The position numbers and the translations under genes were made by a program. This document shows positions 12,427 to 23,792 of a DNA stretch of 64,000 bases, piece by piece. The notes under the pieces were generated by a model. It worked only from the letters and a program-made list of their open reading frames with translations. It was not told where the DNA came from and did no database searches. How positions within the stretch are numbered: the first letter of the stretch is position 1; every line of letters starts with the position of its first letter. Origin of the DNA: Coptis chinensis (Eukaryota; Streptophyta; Magnoliopsida; Ranunculales; Ranunculaceae); assembly GCA_015680905.1 (NCBI GenBank), contig CM027379.1:99251001-99315000 (forward strand), read 5' to 3'.

Positions 12427-15400
12427 GAGGCCAGAAGTATCCTTGTGTTAACAATTGGTGTACCGTTGTCCTACCCGCTGAATGGCTCCCACAATCTCCC
12501 CCGTGTAGCTCCCCGAGCACCTCTTGCGCCAGCCTCGGTCCCAAACATTTCAGTAAAGGTCCGTTGAAATTCCTTCTATACAATTCCCCTTCTATCAGCG
12601 TGTATCTCCGGGATGCTTGTTCCAGTCTTCGTTTCTCTCTGGGGTCAATCACCTCCCCAAGAATTGCTTAAAAGGCTCCATCCAACCTTCGTCCTCTTTA
12701 GCGATATTCAGTATCTCCAGAGGCTCCTCGGTACTCGGTCTGTCCAATTTCCTCACCTCGATGGTCCTATCCTCGGATCCCGCCAGCGGCCACATAGGCC
12801 AGAGCATCTGCGTGGCGATTCTCCCCACGATTCAAGTGAACGAATCGGATCTTTGTGAATTTCGCCGCCTAACTGCGTAAGACTCCCAAATACCTTGCCA
12901 TTCTGGGGTATCTTGCCGTGAACCCTCCATTTGCTTGGCATACAACTAAATTTGAGTCGGAGTACACGGTAAGTTCTTTCACACCCAAGCTCTCAGCCAT
13001 CCTCATGCCCGCAATCACTGCCTTATACTCTGCCTCATTATTTGACGCTGCGAATCCCAACCTCATTGTCTGCTCTAGTCTATTGTTATCCGGTGTAACT
13101 AGTACCACGCCTATTCCGCTGCCTGCATCCGTTGCTGATCCATCTGCGAATACCCTCCAACCATTCCTCTCATCCCATGGGTTCAAGTGATCCAATTCCT
13201 CTTCTCGCTCAGGCTCCAAAACCATCTCCTCACCCCATGTAGGATCCTCTGCAGGGAACTCTACCAAAATCTTTGCCACTGCTTGAGCTTTCTCCGTCGT
13301 TCTAATCTGATATTGGATCTCATATGAACTCAACATCACGGCCCATTTTAGCATTCTTCCTGACTTCTCCACCCTCAGAGCTTGTTTAAGGGGCAAATTC
13401 GTAACCACGATCACTGAGTGGGATTCGAAATACGGCTTCAGCTTCAGGGCTGAGAATATCAAGGCAAGAGCATACTTCTCCACTCAGCTGTATCTAGTCT
13501 CCGCATCTAACAAAGTCTTGCTCTGGAAGTACACTGGTTTTTTTCATTTTATCCACAATGCGAACGAGGAACGAGCTGATTGCATACTCCGTGACCCCCA
13601 GATACAAATATAGCTTCTCTCCTAACTCGGGCAGCGACAACAGAGGTGCTTCCCCCAGATACCTTTTTAGCTCTTGAAATGCTCTTTCACACTCCGCTGT
13701 CCATGCGAAATCTATGGTGTTCCTCAGCAGCCTATACAGCGGCCTACATTTGTCGGATGATTTTGAAATGAATCTATTAAGGGCCGCGACTCTACCAGCC
13801 AATCGCTACACCTCTTTCACCGTCTGCGGCGATGGCATGTCCACCAATGACCTTATCTGTTTGGGGTTTGCCTCTATTCCCCGCTGTGTCACAATATACC
13901 CTAGAAATTTTTCCGTGGTGACTCCGAATGTGCACTTCTCTGGGTTGAGTTTCAAATTGTGGGGTCGCAATATCCTGAATGTTTCCCTCAACCTTTCTAG
14001 ATCCTCTGCCTCTGACATGCTTTTCTCCACCATATCGTCTATGTATATCTCAATGCCCTTTCGAATTTTACTTTCGAACATTTTCTCCCCCAACCGTTGG
14101 AAAGTGGCTCCTGCATTCTTTAACCCGAACGACATTCTTGTATAGTAGTAAGTACCCCCTTCCACCACGAAGGATGTCTTTTCCTGATCCGGTCCATACA
14201 TCGCAACCTGGTTGTATCCCATGGATGCATCCATAAATGAGAACATTCTGAACACCCGCCGTTCTGTCCACCAACTCATCTACTTGCGGTATAGGATAAC
14301 TGTCCTTGGGACATTCTAAGTTTACGTCCATGAAGTCAACACACATTCGCACCTTACTGTTTTTCTTCGGGACCGCGACTATATTAGACAACCAGTCCGT
14401 GAACTCCACCTCCCTTATGATCCCCGCTCCCTTCAGCCTGGCAACCTCCTCCCGAATTCCTTCCGCGTACTTAGGTCTCACTCCCCTCATCTTCTGTCTC
14501 ACTGGTTTCGCATCTTCCCTCATATATAGTCGGTGACATGCGAACTCAGGGTCCAACCCGGTGATATCCTCTATCCCCCATGCGAACACGTCTCTATTCT
14601 CCGCCAAGCACTGCACCAACTTACTTTTCCACTCCTCCGTCAAATTAGACCCTACCGATGTAAACTTCTCTTCTTCGCCCTCTCCCAAATTTACTACTTC
14701 TATTTCATCTAAAGTCTTTGGGGCCACCGCGGCTTCCTCCGCCCCTTCCACTGCCTCGCACTGTAATTGCTATGCTTGCTTTTTCCTGGGGTTCGCTGGT
14801 TCGCCTCCAGGTCCACGGACCATCCTTTTAACTGTGTCCTGATGATTGTTCTTCGATGCCACCTGATCTCCGCGGACCTCGTACATTCCTGTTGGGGTGG
14901 GGAATTGAATAACTTGATAATAGGTCGAAGGCACCGCTTTCATCTCGTGTATCCATCTCCTCCCCAGGATCGCGTTGTATTGGGAGTTGGAATCGACCAC
15001 CATAAATCTTGAGAATACCGTCACGGGCCCTGTCGTTATGGGTAACAGAAGCTCTCCCATAGGCTCTGTGACGCTCCCATTAAATCCATACAAGCTGGAC
15101 CACGGCGGCCTTAGTTGCCCCGGATCAATCCTCATCTCCTCCAACGCCCCTAAACAGCAAGTCCACGGCGCTACCACAATCAATCAGTACCTTTTTGACC
15201 ATGTAATTACCCATCGCCACTGTAATGACCAACGCATCTTCATGTGGAGTATCAACGGCTCGAAGATCTGCCCTAGAGAATGTAATCTTGTCTTCCCCGC
15301 TCGTTGACTCTGCACTGTATCTCTGTCTTCTGGGCGACTCGTTGACCTCGCCAATACTCGCCCCCTCCTTACCTTATCTCGTTGGCATTGTGAATACTTC

Positions 15401-16801
15401 TCCCACCATTTATGGTTCCCAATATTCTCCCTCGAGCAGGCATTTTTGGAGGTTCTGCTATGAATTCCCTCATCATTCCCTTCTCTATCAACCTCTGGAC
15501 CAACCATTTCAATGCATAACAATCATTGGTTTCATGATTGCGTACCTGGTGATATTTGCAGTACGGCTTATTTGGCATTTCGGCGGGGACAGTTCGCGGT
15601 CCCTCGTACCCTTGCATATTTTTTTATCAACGGCAGTATCTTACTCAACGGTCTTTTTAAAGGTGCATGTTCCAGCTCGCGGTATGGCTTCCTTTCCCTT
15701 TGTTCTCTTCGCGCTATTTCTCTCCCCCTCTTCGGACGCAACGACTGTCCGCGATATCGCTTGCTACCTTTGTCCCCCACCTCTGTCTTTCTGCGATCCC
15801 CCCCTTTCTCTACCGATGATACTGCCTTGGCTCCCCTCTTTGAATCCTTGTGTATGGTGTCCTCATATCTAATATACTTCTCTACCCGCGGATATAACTC
15901 GTGCAAGGTCGCAATCTCATTCTTTGCCACGGATTGATGGACCCCCGTTCCTGGTCGCAGACCTCTTTCGAACGCTATCACTGCCGTCCTTTCATCCAAA
16001 TTCTCCACCTTTAATGTCTCGGCCTTGAGTTAGCACAGATACTCCCTGACAGACTCTGCGGACCTTTGTCTAACATTGAACAAGGCCGCGATGTCCACAA
16101 CCCGCCTCTTCTGATGTATGAAGTGATCTACAAATGCCTGTTCCAACTCTTGGAAATTAGTTATACTATTTGAAGGCAACCGATAATACCAGTCGGAAGC
16201 TCCCCCCTTCAGGCTGGCTGGGAACATCATACACCGCAACCCATCGTACCTCGCCTCTTGCCAGAGAGGCATCTGTTGGGTCTCCTGTTCTATCGTATCT
16301 CTCGAATCTTGGCTGATTGAAACATTTTGGTACCTCCGAAGTCCATATCGCATCTGCCAGCGGGTTGCGATTCAGCCCCGCCACCACCTGACTGGCCGCG
16401 CCCATTTGAGTCTTTGTCTGTTGCAGATTTGCCTCCCGGTCGTTGTTTATCATTTCCTAGACTTGCTCCATTGTTAACCTGGTCATTGGGTTCTCTACCA
16501 TAGTAGGTCCAGTCCCTCCTCGTCCTCCGCTTTCTCACTCTCCGACTCCTCACTTATCTCTTCCCCGATCTCTTCCTCCCCCCTTTCTCTTTCTCTTCTT
16601 AACTCCTCATTTTCCTCCCTCAGCCTCTCAATCTCTTCTCACATCAGTCGTGTTTCTTCCGCTGCTTGTCCCTCCTCTCGCTCTTCCCCTTCCTCCACCG
16701 CTGCTTCCGGCATCTGTTCTGGAACCCTCACCTTCCTTGGTCTACCCACTGCCTTCTTTGGTGCCATTTCTACACTCTCGTTCCCCACAGACGGCACCAA
16801 A
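12427..16801 (-). mobile_element. Ty3/gypsy Tat-type element, gag-pol region
   Basis: Reading leftward on the minus strand: gag (about 16770-15200), aspartic protease (about 15180-14770), reverse transcriptase (about 14600-13810), RNase H of the gypsy type (about 13800-13300), a second archaeal-type RNase H (about 13170-12870), then the zinc-binding start of integrase (12650-12427). The extra RNase H between the first RNase H and integrase marks the Tat lineage. A primer-binding-site-like sequence (TTTGGTGCCGTCTGTGGGGA) lies on the minus strand next to the 5' LTR. Integrase continues at 1-774 beyond the large insertion. The copy is a fossil: coding regions are broken in several places. Confidence 0.88.
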
Positions 16802-17190
16802 TGTTTCACCCCCAAACACTGTTGGAACTACAGTTCACTATTTCTCAAACACTATTACAACTCACAGCACTATTTGTTTCACTCCCACACTATTACAACT
16901 ACTGTTCGCTATATCTCTACCACTACTCTTCCCTACTACACTATTCACTCCATCTCCTTTTGGGTCGCCTCCCTTCTCTCTTCGGTCTCTTCTCCTTGGA
17001 ACAATGAATCCCTCCCCTTTTCTCTCTCCCCTTCTTTTTCTTTATATCTTTCCCTCTCTCAATCCTGGCCCTCCACCTGTCCATCCATCTCGCGGCCCCC
17101 TTCTTTCCATGTGTAGGGTTTCTGTACCGCGACAGATGCCCCATCTCGATCCTGTGAACCGCGGCTATGTACCTTATGCTAACTTGGGTG
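16802..17190 (-). repeat. 5' LTR of the Tat-type element (far edge approximate)
   Basis: The LTR ends (minus strand) with TTTGGGGGTGAAACA directly before the primer-binding-site-like sequence, which fixes the edge at 16802. A TATA-like stretch (GATATAAAGAAAAAGAAG, minus strand) lies near 17040. The other edge, where copia sequence begins, is only approximate because no second LTR is in the window. Plus-strand open frames here are shadows. Confidence 0.6.
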
Positions 17191-17199
17191 CATCCGTCC

Positions 17200-17532
17200 G
17201 ATGATTTCTAGGGTCCCTTATCCTACCACCACAGGGAGCATCCTGAAGAATGTGTCCCAGGACATATGCACTGTACTCTTTTCCCTTATCTAGGTTTTAT
17301 CCCACTGGGTTTTCCTAGTAAAGGTTTTAATGAGGCAGTATTAAGCAAGTCACAATGATTCTGAGTAATGTTGTACTCTTTTTCTTTCGCTTTGGTTTTT
17401 TCCCACTGGGTTTTCCTTAGCAAGGTTTTAATGAGGCAATTGTCATTGGATAGTTATAGAGCATCCAGAAGAATGCTACAAAAGATGCATCCACCATAAT
17501 TTCCACAAGAATGGTGGACATCTAAGGGGGAG
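17200..17532 (+). mobile_element. Ty1/copia 3' untranslated end with polypurine tract
   Basis: It holds the twice-repeated copia 3' phrase 'CCCACTGGGTTTTCCT...AAGGTTTTAATGAGGCA' (near 17300 and 17400) and a polypurine tract CTAAGGGGGAG ending at 17532, right before an LTR start TGTTATGAAATCC. The upstream coding part is missing, apparently cut by the Tat element. Fossil fragment. Confidence 0.75.
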
Positions 17533-18156
17533 TGTTATGAAATCCGTGGGCTTATATGGATGCCCACCATTGATATGTGTTATCAATGCCGGCTCATCCA
17601 TTAGGCGACTTAGGCGGCCGCCTAAGGCCTCAAATTTAGAAGGCCTCGAAATTTCCTTATTTCTCCTTATATGTGTTTGATATTACCATATTTTTTGAAG
17701 AAAAAAAATACAAAAAAGGACCACTAGGAGTCAATTTGGTTTCTCCCCACGCACTAAATTTCGATAGTTAATTGGTTTTTAAACTTTTAAGAAACTTTCA
17801 CTAAATTTCGGGAGTGAATTGGTTTTAACTTTTAAGAAACTTTATTCCAATAGTCCACTACATCATTTGCATCTTGAACTTACACGACAAATCCCATGGT
17901 TATAAGTGCGTACTTATCTTAATTTTTGTATGAGAGTCCTCACATAGTTAGATCTCTAAATTGGAAAGAATCAAAGACAATAGAAATCCCACATTATATG
18001 CTAGAATCTCCACATTCTATGCGCCTCTCCCACTTCTTCTCCCCTTAATTAAAGACATATTAACCGATTTTCTCAAGGTCTCTCTCTCTTTACTCATTAA
18101 GTTCTTTACTATTTATCCATTAATCATCTCTTACTCACAAATTGGTATATATTATT

Positions 18157-19097
18157 GAGGTCAGATCGTCTCCACCCGGGTGGAAAACTTTAGCTATTAC
18201 ACCTTACAAAATATTTTTGACATGTGTCCCTTATTTAACACCCAAAGTAACGGTGTTACTTAAAACAAAAAAAAACAAAAGAGTTTTTATACATGAACAA
18301 ACTATTTTGAACAAACTCTAGAGAACAAACTGACGTGGCAAGCAGAGAAACCTTGATTGCAGTACTTCTTGGAGCAATACACACGCACCCCTGCCTGATG
18401 AGTGCCACATCAGTTTGTTCAACAGGGTTTGTTCAAAAGAGTTTGTTCATATAGAATTTTTGAAAACAAAATCAATAAAAAATCACTACAAAAAAAAGAA
18501 AAATTTGATGGAAAATGGAAAAAAAATCTCCACCATTTTGTTTTCAAAAATGTTCTCTCTTCTTAAACAATATTCTTATTATTATTTCAATGAAATTTCC
18601 AAATTTTCCATTGAAATAGAAAATCACATTTGGATTTGAATGAAAGTCGAAAATACAATCATAAATTATCACATAACTTTACAGCATTTGATTAATACTC
18701 AAAAAATAATCCAAAAAACTGATTAAAACTCAACTTTAAGTAAAAAAGATTAAATTATTCACAATTATGATTAAAGCTCAAAACCCAATCATCAAATTAC
18801 TAATTTGTAAATATCAAATTGATCACGTAGAAAGGAATTTAATTAATTTTCAACCTAATATTGAAAATCAATATCAATCAAAAGTTATCGATGTTTATTA
18901 CAATTAGTGTTTTGATGACTTGATTATAATTAAGTTATGTTTTAATGTTTATTACAATTAATTTTTGTAATGATTTTTTTTTTTTTTTTTTAAATAACAC
19001 CGTTACTTTAGGTGTTAAATAAGGGGACACGTGTCAATAATATTTTGTAAGGTGTAATGGCTAATGTTTTCCACCCGGGTGGAGAAGATTCGGCCAC
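18157..19097. mobile_element. MULE-like element with about 100 bp TIRs and 9 bp TSD
   Basis: A perfect nine-base duplication TATATTATT lies at 18148-18156 and 19098-19106. The arms 18157-18265 and 18995-19097 are inverted copies of each other, sharing TCTCCACCCGGGTGGAAAAC and TTACACCTTACAAAATATT. Long TIRs plus a 9 bp duplication define a non-autonomous Mutator-like element. The AT-rich interior has no transposase. Confidence 0.86.
18281..18462. mobile_element. Small foldback MITE nested in the MULE-like element
   Basis: Arms of about 60 bases (18281-18340 and 18400-18462) are inverted copies built on the words GAACAAACT and TTTGAACAAAC. The nine bases AAAACAAAA occur just outside both arms (18272-18280 and 18463-18471), a likely duplication though low in complexity. 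No coding content. Confidence 0.6.
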
Positions 19098-19440
19098 TAT
19101 ATTATTTATGTATTTCCAAGGAAATCAATCTATTCTTCACTCTTGTATGTGAGATTTTCATTTTTAATATGAATCTTATAATCTATTATTTGTCTTTTTT
19201 TTTCATTAATTTTGTAATGAGTTTAGAAGAAGAAAAAGGCCTCACTTGGCTCGCTGCCTAATGCCACATCTAGGCTTGAGCCGACCCGATGTGTTATCCT
19301 GATAATCCTTGGTATTTATCCTGATAATCTTCTATCTTGGTGTATATCCTGTTTGAGGCAGCTTCTTTTTTGTTTTTGACCGAGGCATAATTGTCTTAAG
19401 CCGGCTCTGAGTCCACTGTCCACATAGGTATTTGAACATT

Positions 19441-20188
19441 CAGATTAAGAAGAGGAGAGTTGGGATTCACTTCAAATAAGTAATAAGCATCAACTCTTTT
19501 TCAGCTAAAACTCCACGCGATGAATGAGGCCAAGCTATGAGCTTGCGTATGGACTTAACTCTCTATAAAATGTATGTGAAACGAAAATGATAAAGTAAGC
19601 TTATTTTAGCTTAGCTCTTTATTGGATCACGAATTTGTTCACCTTTTGAACACGATGATTTAGAAGTCATTATTTACTTATTATTATCATCTAAACAGAC
19701 GATACATACATAAGTCTGCAGGACAAAGATGAAATCATTATCATGCAACTCGATCAGTAATTTTATTGCATTCATGCATATATGAGACCTAACTCCTACA
19801 TGCGCTGCTACAGTACTAGAAAGTCTCTTAAGAACATTGGGAACGACGCCATCCTTGTCAGGGACAACTGGAGGAAGAGGAAGAACACCAAAGTTGGCCT
19901 AGGGAGCCAACAAGGCCGATCTACGTGCTTGGCGATAAGGAGGGTGGCTTGGTCGCTTGGGTTCACCCGCTACGTGCCTAATGCCAGTTTGCTTGGGGAC
20001 CCGGGGATCCCAAATGAGGTCTACTACTTGCTTGGGTCTAGAAGGGGTTTCGGGTATTATTAGTCGACCCGCAATTAGGTTTACGTTCTTAGGGTCGGGG
20101 GATTTGGGCATCCCCATACCAGCTGCTACCGGCTACCGCCATGGGTCCTGCTGCTTCGGCAATAGCAATAACAATCAGAAGAAGTTTA
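19441..20188. other. Unassigned stretch with a GC-richer, possibly coding block
   Basis: From 19441 to 19780 I see nothing recognisable. From about 19782 to 20117 the base composition turns GC-rich and both strands have open frames (93 codons plus strand at 19782-20063; 72 codons minus strand at 19899-20117, proline- and arginine-rich). Neither resembles a family I know, and no start context or splice sites decide between them. It may be a fragment of an old gene or of an element. Confidence 0.3.
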
Positions 20189-22270
20189 TGTTGGAATTTT
20201 CATGTGTATTTCAAATACTTGTGTGTTGTTTAGTCCCACATTGGTGAACCACCACTAGGTAGTGAGGTATATGAGGTGAACCTCTAACATAAGGGCGTGC
20301 CCTTAGGGTACAAAGGCTTTTGTGTTAAGAGGGAGGACTCACCCAAAGCCACACACACGCGCGCCCGCCCCGCACCGAGTCGTTGTGACACCACGCCGAT
20401 CAAAGAAACTAATTCTGGAGTCATGGAAGTAACTTCTCTACTAAATGCTCGCAAAGACCCTAATTTCTAATGATTTCGAAATGAAATCAATTTACCCTAA
20501 TGGGAATAAAGGTATGTGAATCCTTGCTATTTTCACACTTGTCCAAGAGATTTTTTGATATTTATTGTTCAAATAAGAATGCTAATGATATATGGGAGAA
20601 ACAAGAAATACATGATAGAGGATCTTTGTACTTTCGAAATATGCTATTGGGAATTTTCTAAAGTTCCATATGAGAGGATATAGAGATGTAACGCCTCAAA
20701 TCCATGATTTTCATGTGTTTGATTAATGATTTGAAAACCGAGGGTATTAATTTACCCTAATCCTTTGTTCTTTGGATGTTTGATTGAGAAACTCCCCGAG
20801 TCTTGGAAACACTATAAAAAATAGTGAAGAAGATAAGCGTGAAGATGACTCTTGAGGATGTGATCATTCACATTCACATAGAGGAAAAGAACAAGACTTC
20901 GGGATGAGGTGTTGTCTAAGGAATTTCATTCTAAAGCCAATATCGTTGAAGGTAATCCCAAAGAAATCTAACAAAACCTCTAAGAAGCGGAAGTCCAACA
21001 AAAATAAGAATTTCAAGGTCAAAAGCACTTCTTTTAAAAGGAGTGGTAATCGCAATGGAAATTGTTATGTTTGTGGTAAACCGACATAGGGCTTTTCGGT
21101 CGCATAACAAGAAAGACACCGATGATCCTCCCAATGCTAATCTAGTTGAGGGAGATGATATTGTTGTTCTTTGTCGTCACAAGTGTTCATAGCCACCGGG
21201 AAGAGGAACCGGGTACTAGATTCGTGCCACCCGCCACATCCGTGGTGATGTTGAAGCCTTCTCGGACTACATACTAGTGAAAGATGAAAAGGTCTATATG
21301 GGTGACTCTAGGTATGTTCTGTTGAAGGAACAGGCAAGGTTCTTCGAAGTTAACTTCGGGAAAACCCTTTCACTTAGTAATGTTCTTCATGTTCCCGAGA
21401 TTCGCCGAATCCGATTTCTGTCCCCTACCGGGAAAAGTCGGGCCAAGGTGACTTTTGAGAGTGACAAGTTTGTTCCGACAAAGAATGAGGGGTTTTGTTG
21501 GTAAAGGTTATTGTAATAATGAAAGGTCTTTTCATGTTGAATGTACTTGACAACATTATTATTAATAAGAATGAATCATACGCTTACTTGCTTGACTCTT
21601 TTGATATATGGCATGGTAGACTAGGACATGTGAATGTTCAAGATATGAAAAGGATGAAAGCATGTGGTTTATTGTCTAATATTTCTGATTTCTCTAATGA
21701 TAAATGTGAGATATGTCTTTGAGACTAAAGCCACGAAGAAACCCCCGTAGAATCGTGTCTAGAGATAAAACCGATTACTAACTCTTATTCATACGGTTTG
21801 GGTGAATTCGTATACCATGTCTAGAGGGGAAGTTTTATTATATTACATTCATAGATGACTTCTCTAGGTACACCATGGTATATTTACTTAGACACAAGCA
21901 TGAGGCGGGGTGAGATGTTTCTCAAGTACAAAGTCGGTTGAAAACCAAATTTTAATCAGAAGATTAAGAGACTTCGGCCCGATAGGGGTGGAGAATATGA
22001 AGTCTAACCCTTTCCGTGACTTTTGTAACAAGAGTGGCATTATTCATGAGACTACTCCACCATACTCTCCCGAAGTCTAATGGAGTAGCCGAATGGAAAA
22101 ACGTAACACTAAAAGAGATGATGAATGCTATGCTTGTAAGTTCCGAGCTTCCTCGAACTTGTGGGGAAGCAATCCTATCTGCTTGCCATATACAGAATAG
22201 GATACCCAACAAGAAAACAGGGAATAAGACACCATATGAGTTATGGAAAGGTCATGTACCTAACTGGTTG
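20189..22270 (+). mobile_element. Degraded Ty1/copia element, LTR to integrase
   Basis: An LTR-like start (TGTTGGAATTTTCATG) is followed by gag remains with a CX2C zinc knuckle (CYVCGK, near 21063), protease remains, the pre-integrase HGRLGHVN box (near 21615), and integrase pieces to about 22260. RNase H, reverse transcriptase and the 3' LTR are missing at the right. It is a fossil with many breaks. Which bases end the 5' LTR is not clear. Confidence 0.8.
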
Positions 22271-22274
22271 TCTA

Positions 22275-23570
22275 GTGGGTAGTGGATTACCAATTGCCTA
22301 AACTTGTTTTTCTTTTTTGAACAAGTTTTGGCTGGAGTCGCATCTTGAAGTTGGACTCGCCTCATAGCCGTTTTTGGGAGACCGAATTGAGGAGTCATTC
22401 TCATATTTGGATTCCTACAGAAACCTCTATATAAACACAGCAGTGTGTGTCTATAGGGATGAACCGATTACAGAGAGTAAGAGATAGAAGTTGAAGTCGT
22501 CTTCTTTGCCTCCACACCAATAAAACGTAACTTCGTGGATACTCCCTTCTCTCCACCCTACACCTAAAACGGATAAGTCTTTTATTGCTTCAATCTTCTT
22601 CTCTTCTCTTCTTCCCATCGCCACCGAGAGATAGTTATATTGTCGTTCTAGAGGGTAGTCCGCTCTAGTGCAAAGTCGATCGCTGTTAACCATTGAATCC
22701 TCGTGGAGGAAGACGCCATTGTTGCTTTTTCGCACCATTGGAAGGGCGAAATCTTTCCTTAAGGACAGCCTAATCCGCGCCTTGGTTATTACCTGTTATT
22801 CTGTCCTTGTCTTCTATTGTTTTCTTTTATCCATATAAAACAGTTTACTCAGTGAAATGAAGGAGAATGATTTACCCGCCATGACTCACTTCTTCGATAA
22901 CTTTGTTTCCGGAACATTGAATGGAACACAACTTATATAGGAAAAGAAAATTAAACTTTTTGTCAAAAACTGGAGTAATAGGCCGGTGATGGATGATTGA
23001 AACTTTTTCCCCAAGTTATCAGCACTAGCTTGGTGGCAACTGGTTAGTATCTGCTCGAGAGTCACATGGGTGATGAGTCTAGGTGTGTACCTTGCCAAAC
23101 TAGAGGTCCAGCAATTAAGTGAATCATCTAACTTTGTTCGAATTTGGAATAATTCGATTTTTAAGGCAATTTAAAGTGAGAAGGTCATACCTACAAACCT
23201 CAGACTAATGTAAAACTACGAGTGCATTAACCATCATGAGATTGTTCGTGCAGTTTATACATGATTTATAATAAGTAGAGTCTGGATTTATTTACTAACC
23301 CCGACAGAAATGTGATGGCTGCAGAGTGCATCTTGCGTCTAACCGATGCAAATGGTATAGCTAGTTGTAGCTATGTGGATGAAAAATAACATAATTCAGT
23401 CACCTTCATGACACAAGCACGTTGATAACTTGATATACTAGTTACTGTAAAACACTAAAAGTTGTTATATTTTTCTTACTTCAGGAGTACATAATTATAC
23501 ACAACAACTTTCTTGATGCCATACCATACCATTACAACTGATTTATGATCTGCTACAATCTGGAATATGT
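22275..23570 (+). other. Unassigned; possible second copia LTR remnant at 22300-22800
   Basis: The region 22300-22800 has an LTR-like look (a TATA box CTCTATATAAACACAG near 22425, then pyrimidine-rich leader) and a short open frame starting ATGAAGGAGAATG near 22857, but no pair or diagnostic domain was found. From 22900 to 23570 I see nothing I can name. Confidence 0.3.
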
Positions 23571-23583
23571 TAACATATATCTT

Positions 23584-23711
23584 TTTTTTTTGAAACGAGT
23601 TAATAGGGTTTGGCAGACCCTTAACCTGTATTAACATCTTACATAAATCATTCCCTTTAGATCATTCGAAACTAGTTCAAAGAGTTTACTATCTAAGGGA
23701 GGACCATTACA
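23584..23711 (-). mobile_element. 5'-truncated LINE tail in the HDA2 3' region
   Basis: On the minus strand this ends with TTAATACAGG...GGTCTGCCAAACCC and about ten A, matching the 3' tail of LINE copy 1 (8452-8505). A target duplication AACATATATCTT flanks it (23572-23583 and 23712-23723). It is a short dead-on-arrival insertion of the same LINE family, about 80 bases past the HDA2 stop codon and hence probably in its 3' UTR or just after it. Confidence 0.82.
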
Positions 23712-23792
23712 AACATATATCTTAAACCACCTGGGAGTGCATTTTTTCTTGTAGGACCTGTACAAAAGATTTCCGTACAAGCAGTTGCGTCC

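Larger units (their letters stand above)
17584..19288. mobile_element. Non-autonomous hAT-like element in a copia LTR
   Basis: Direct repeats ATGTGTTAT at 17575-17583 and 19289-19297 flank the element; eight of these nine bases would be the usual hAT duplication. The ends are imperfect inverted repeats: CAATGCCGGCTCA at left, and CGGGTCGGCTCA read inward from the right. No transposase is visible; the middle is largely occupied by a MULE-like insertion (18157-19097). GC-rich 'TAGGCGGCCGCCTAAGGCCTC' type sequence sits just inside the left end. Confidence 0.7.
17533..19440 (+). repeat. Copia 3' LTR split by an hAT-like element (right edge uncertain)
   Basis: The LTR starts with TGTTATGAAATCC after the polypurine tract. 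It is interrupted from 17584 to 19288 and goes on with CCTGATAATCCTTGG after 19297. Its right end could not be fixed; the figure given is a guess based on loss of LTR-like sequence. Confidence 0.5.

Noticed and set aside
16650-17204. Plus-strand open frame of 184 codons, rich in Pro, Leu and Ser
   Set aside because: It lies opposite the start of the Tat gag and across its LTR; composition is that of a pyrimidine-rich strand, not of a protein family.
22886-23098. Minus-strand frame of 70 codons between copia remains and HDA2
   Set aside because: No family resemblance, no splice context, and HDA2 already ends at 23793 with a conserved terminus.
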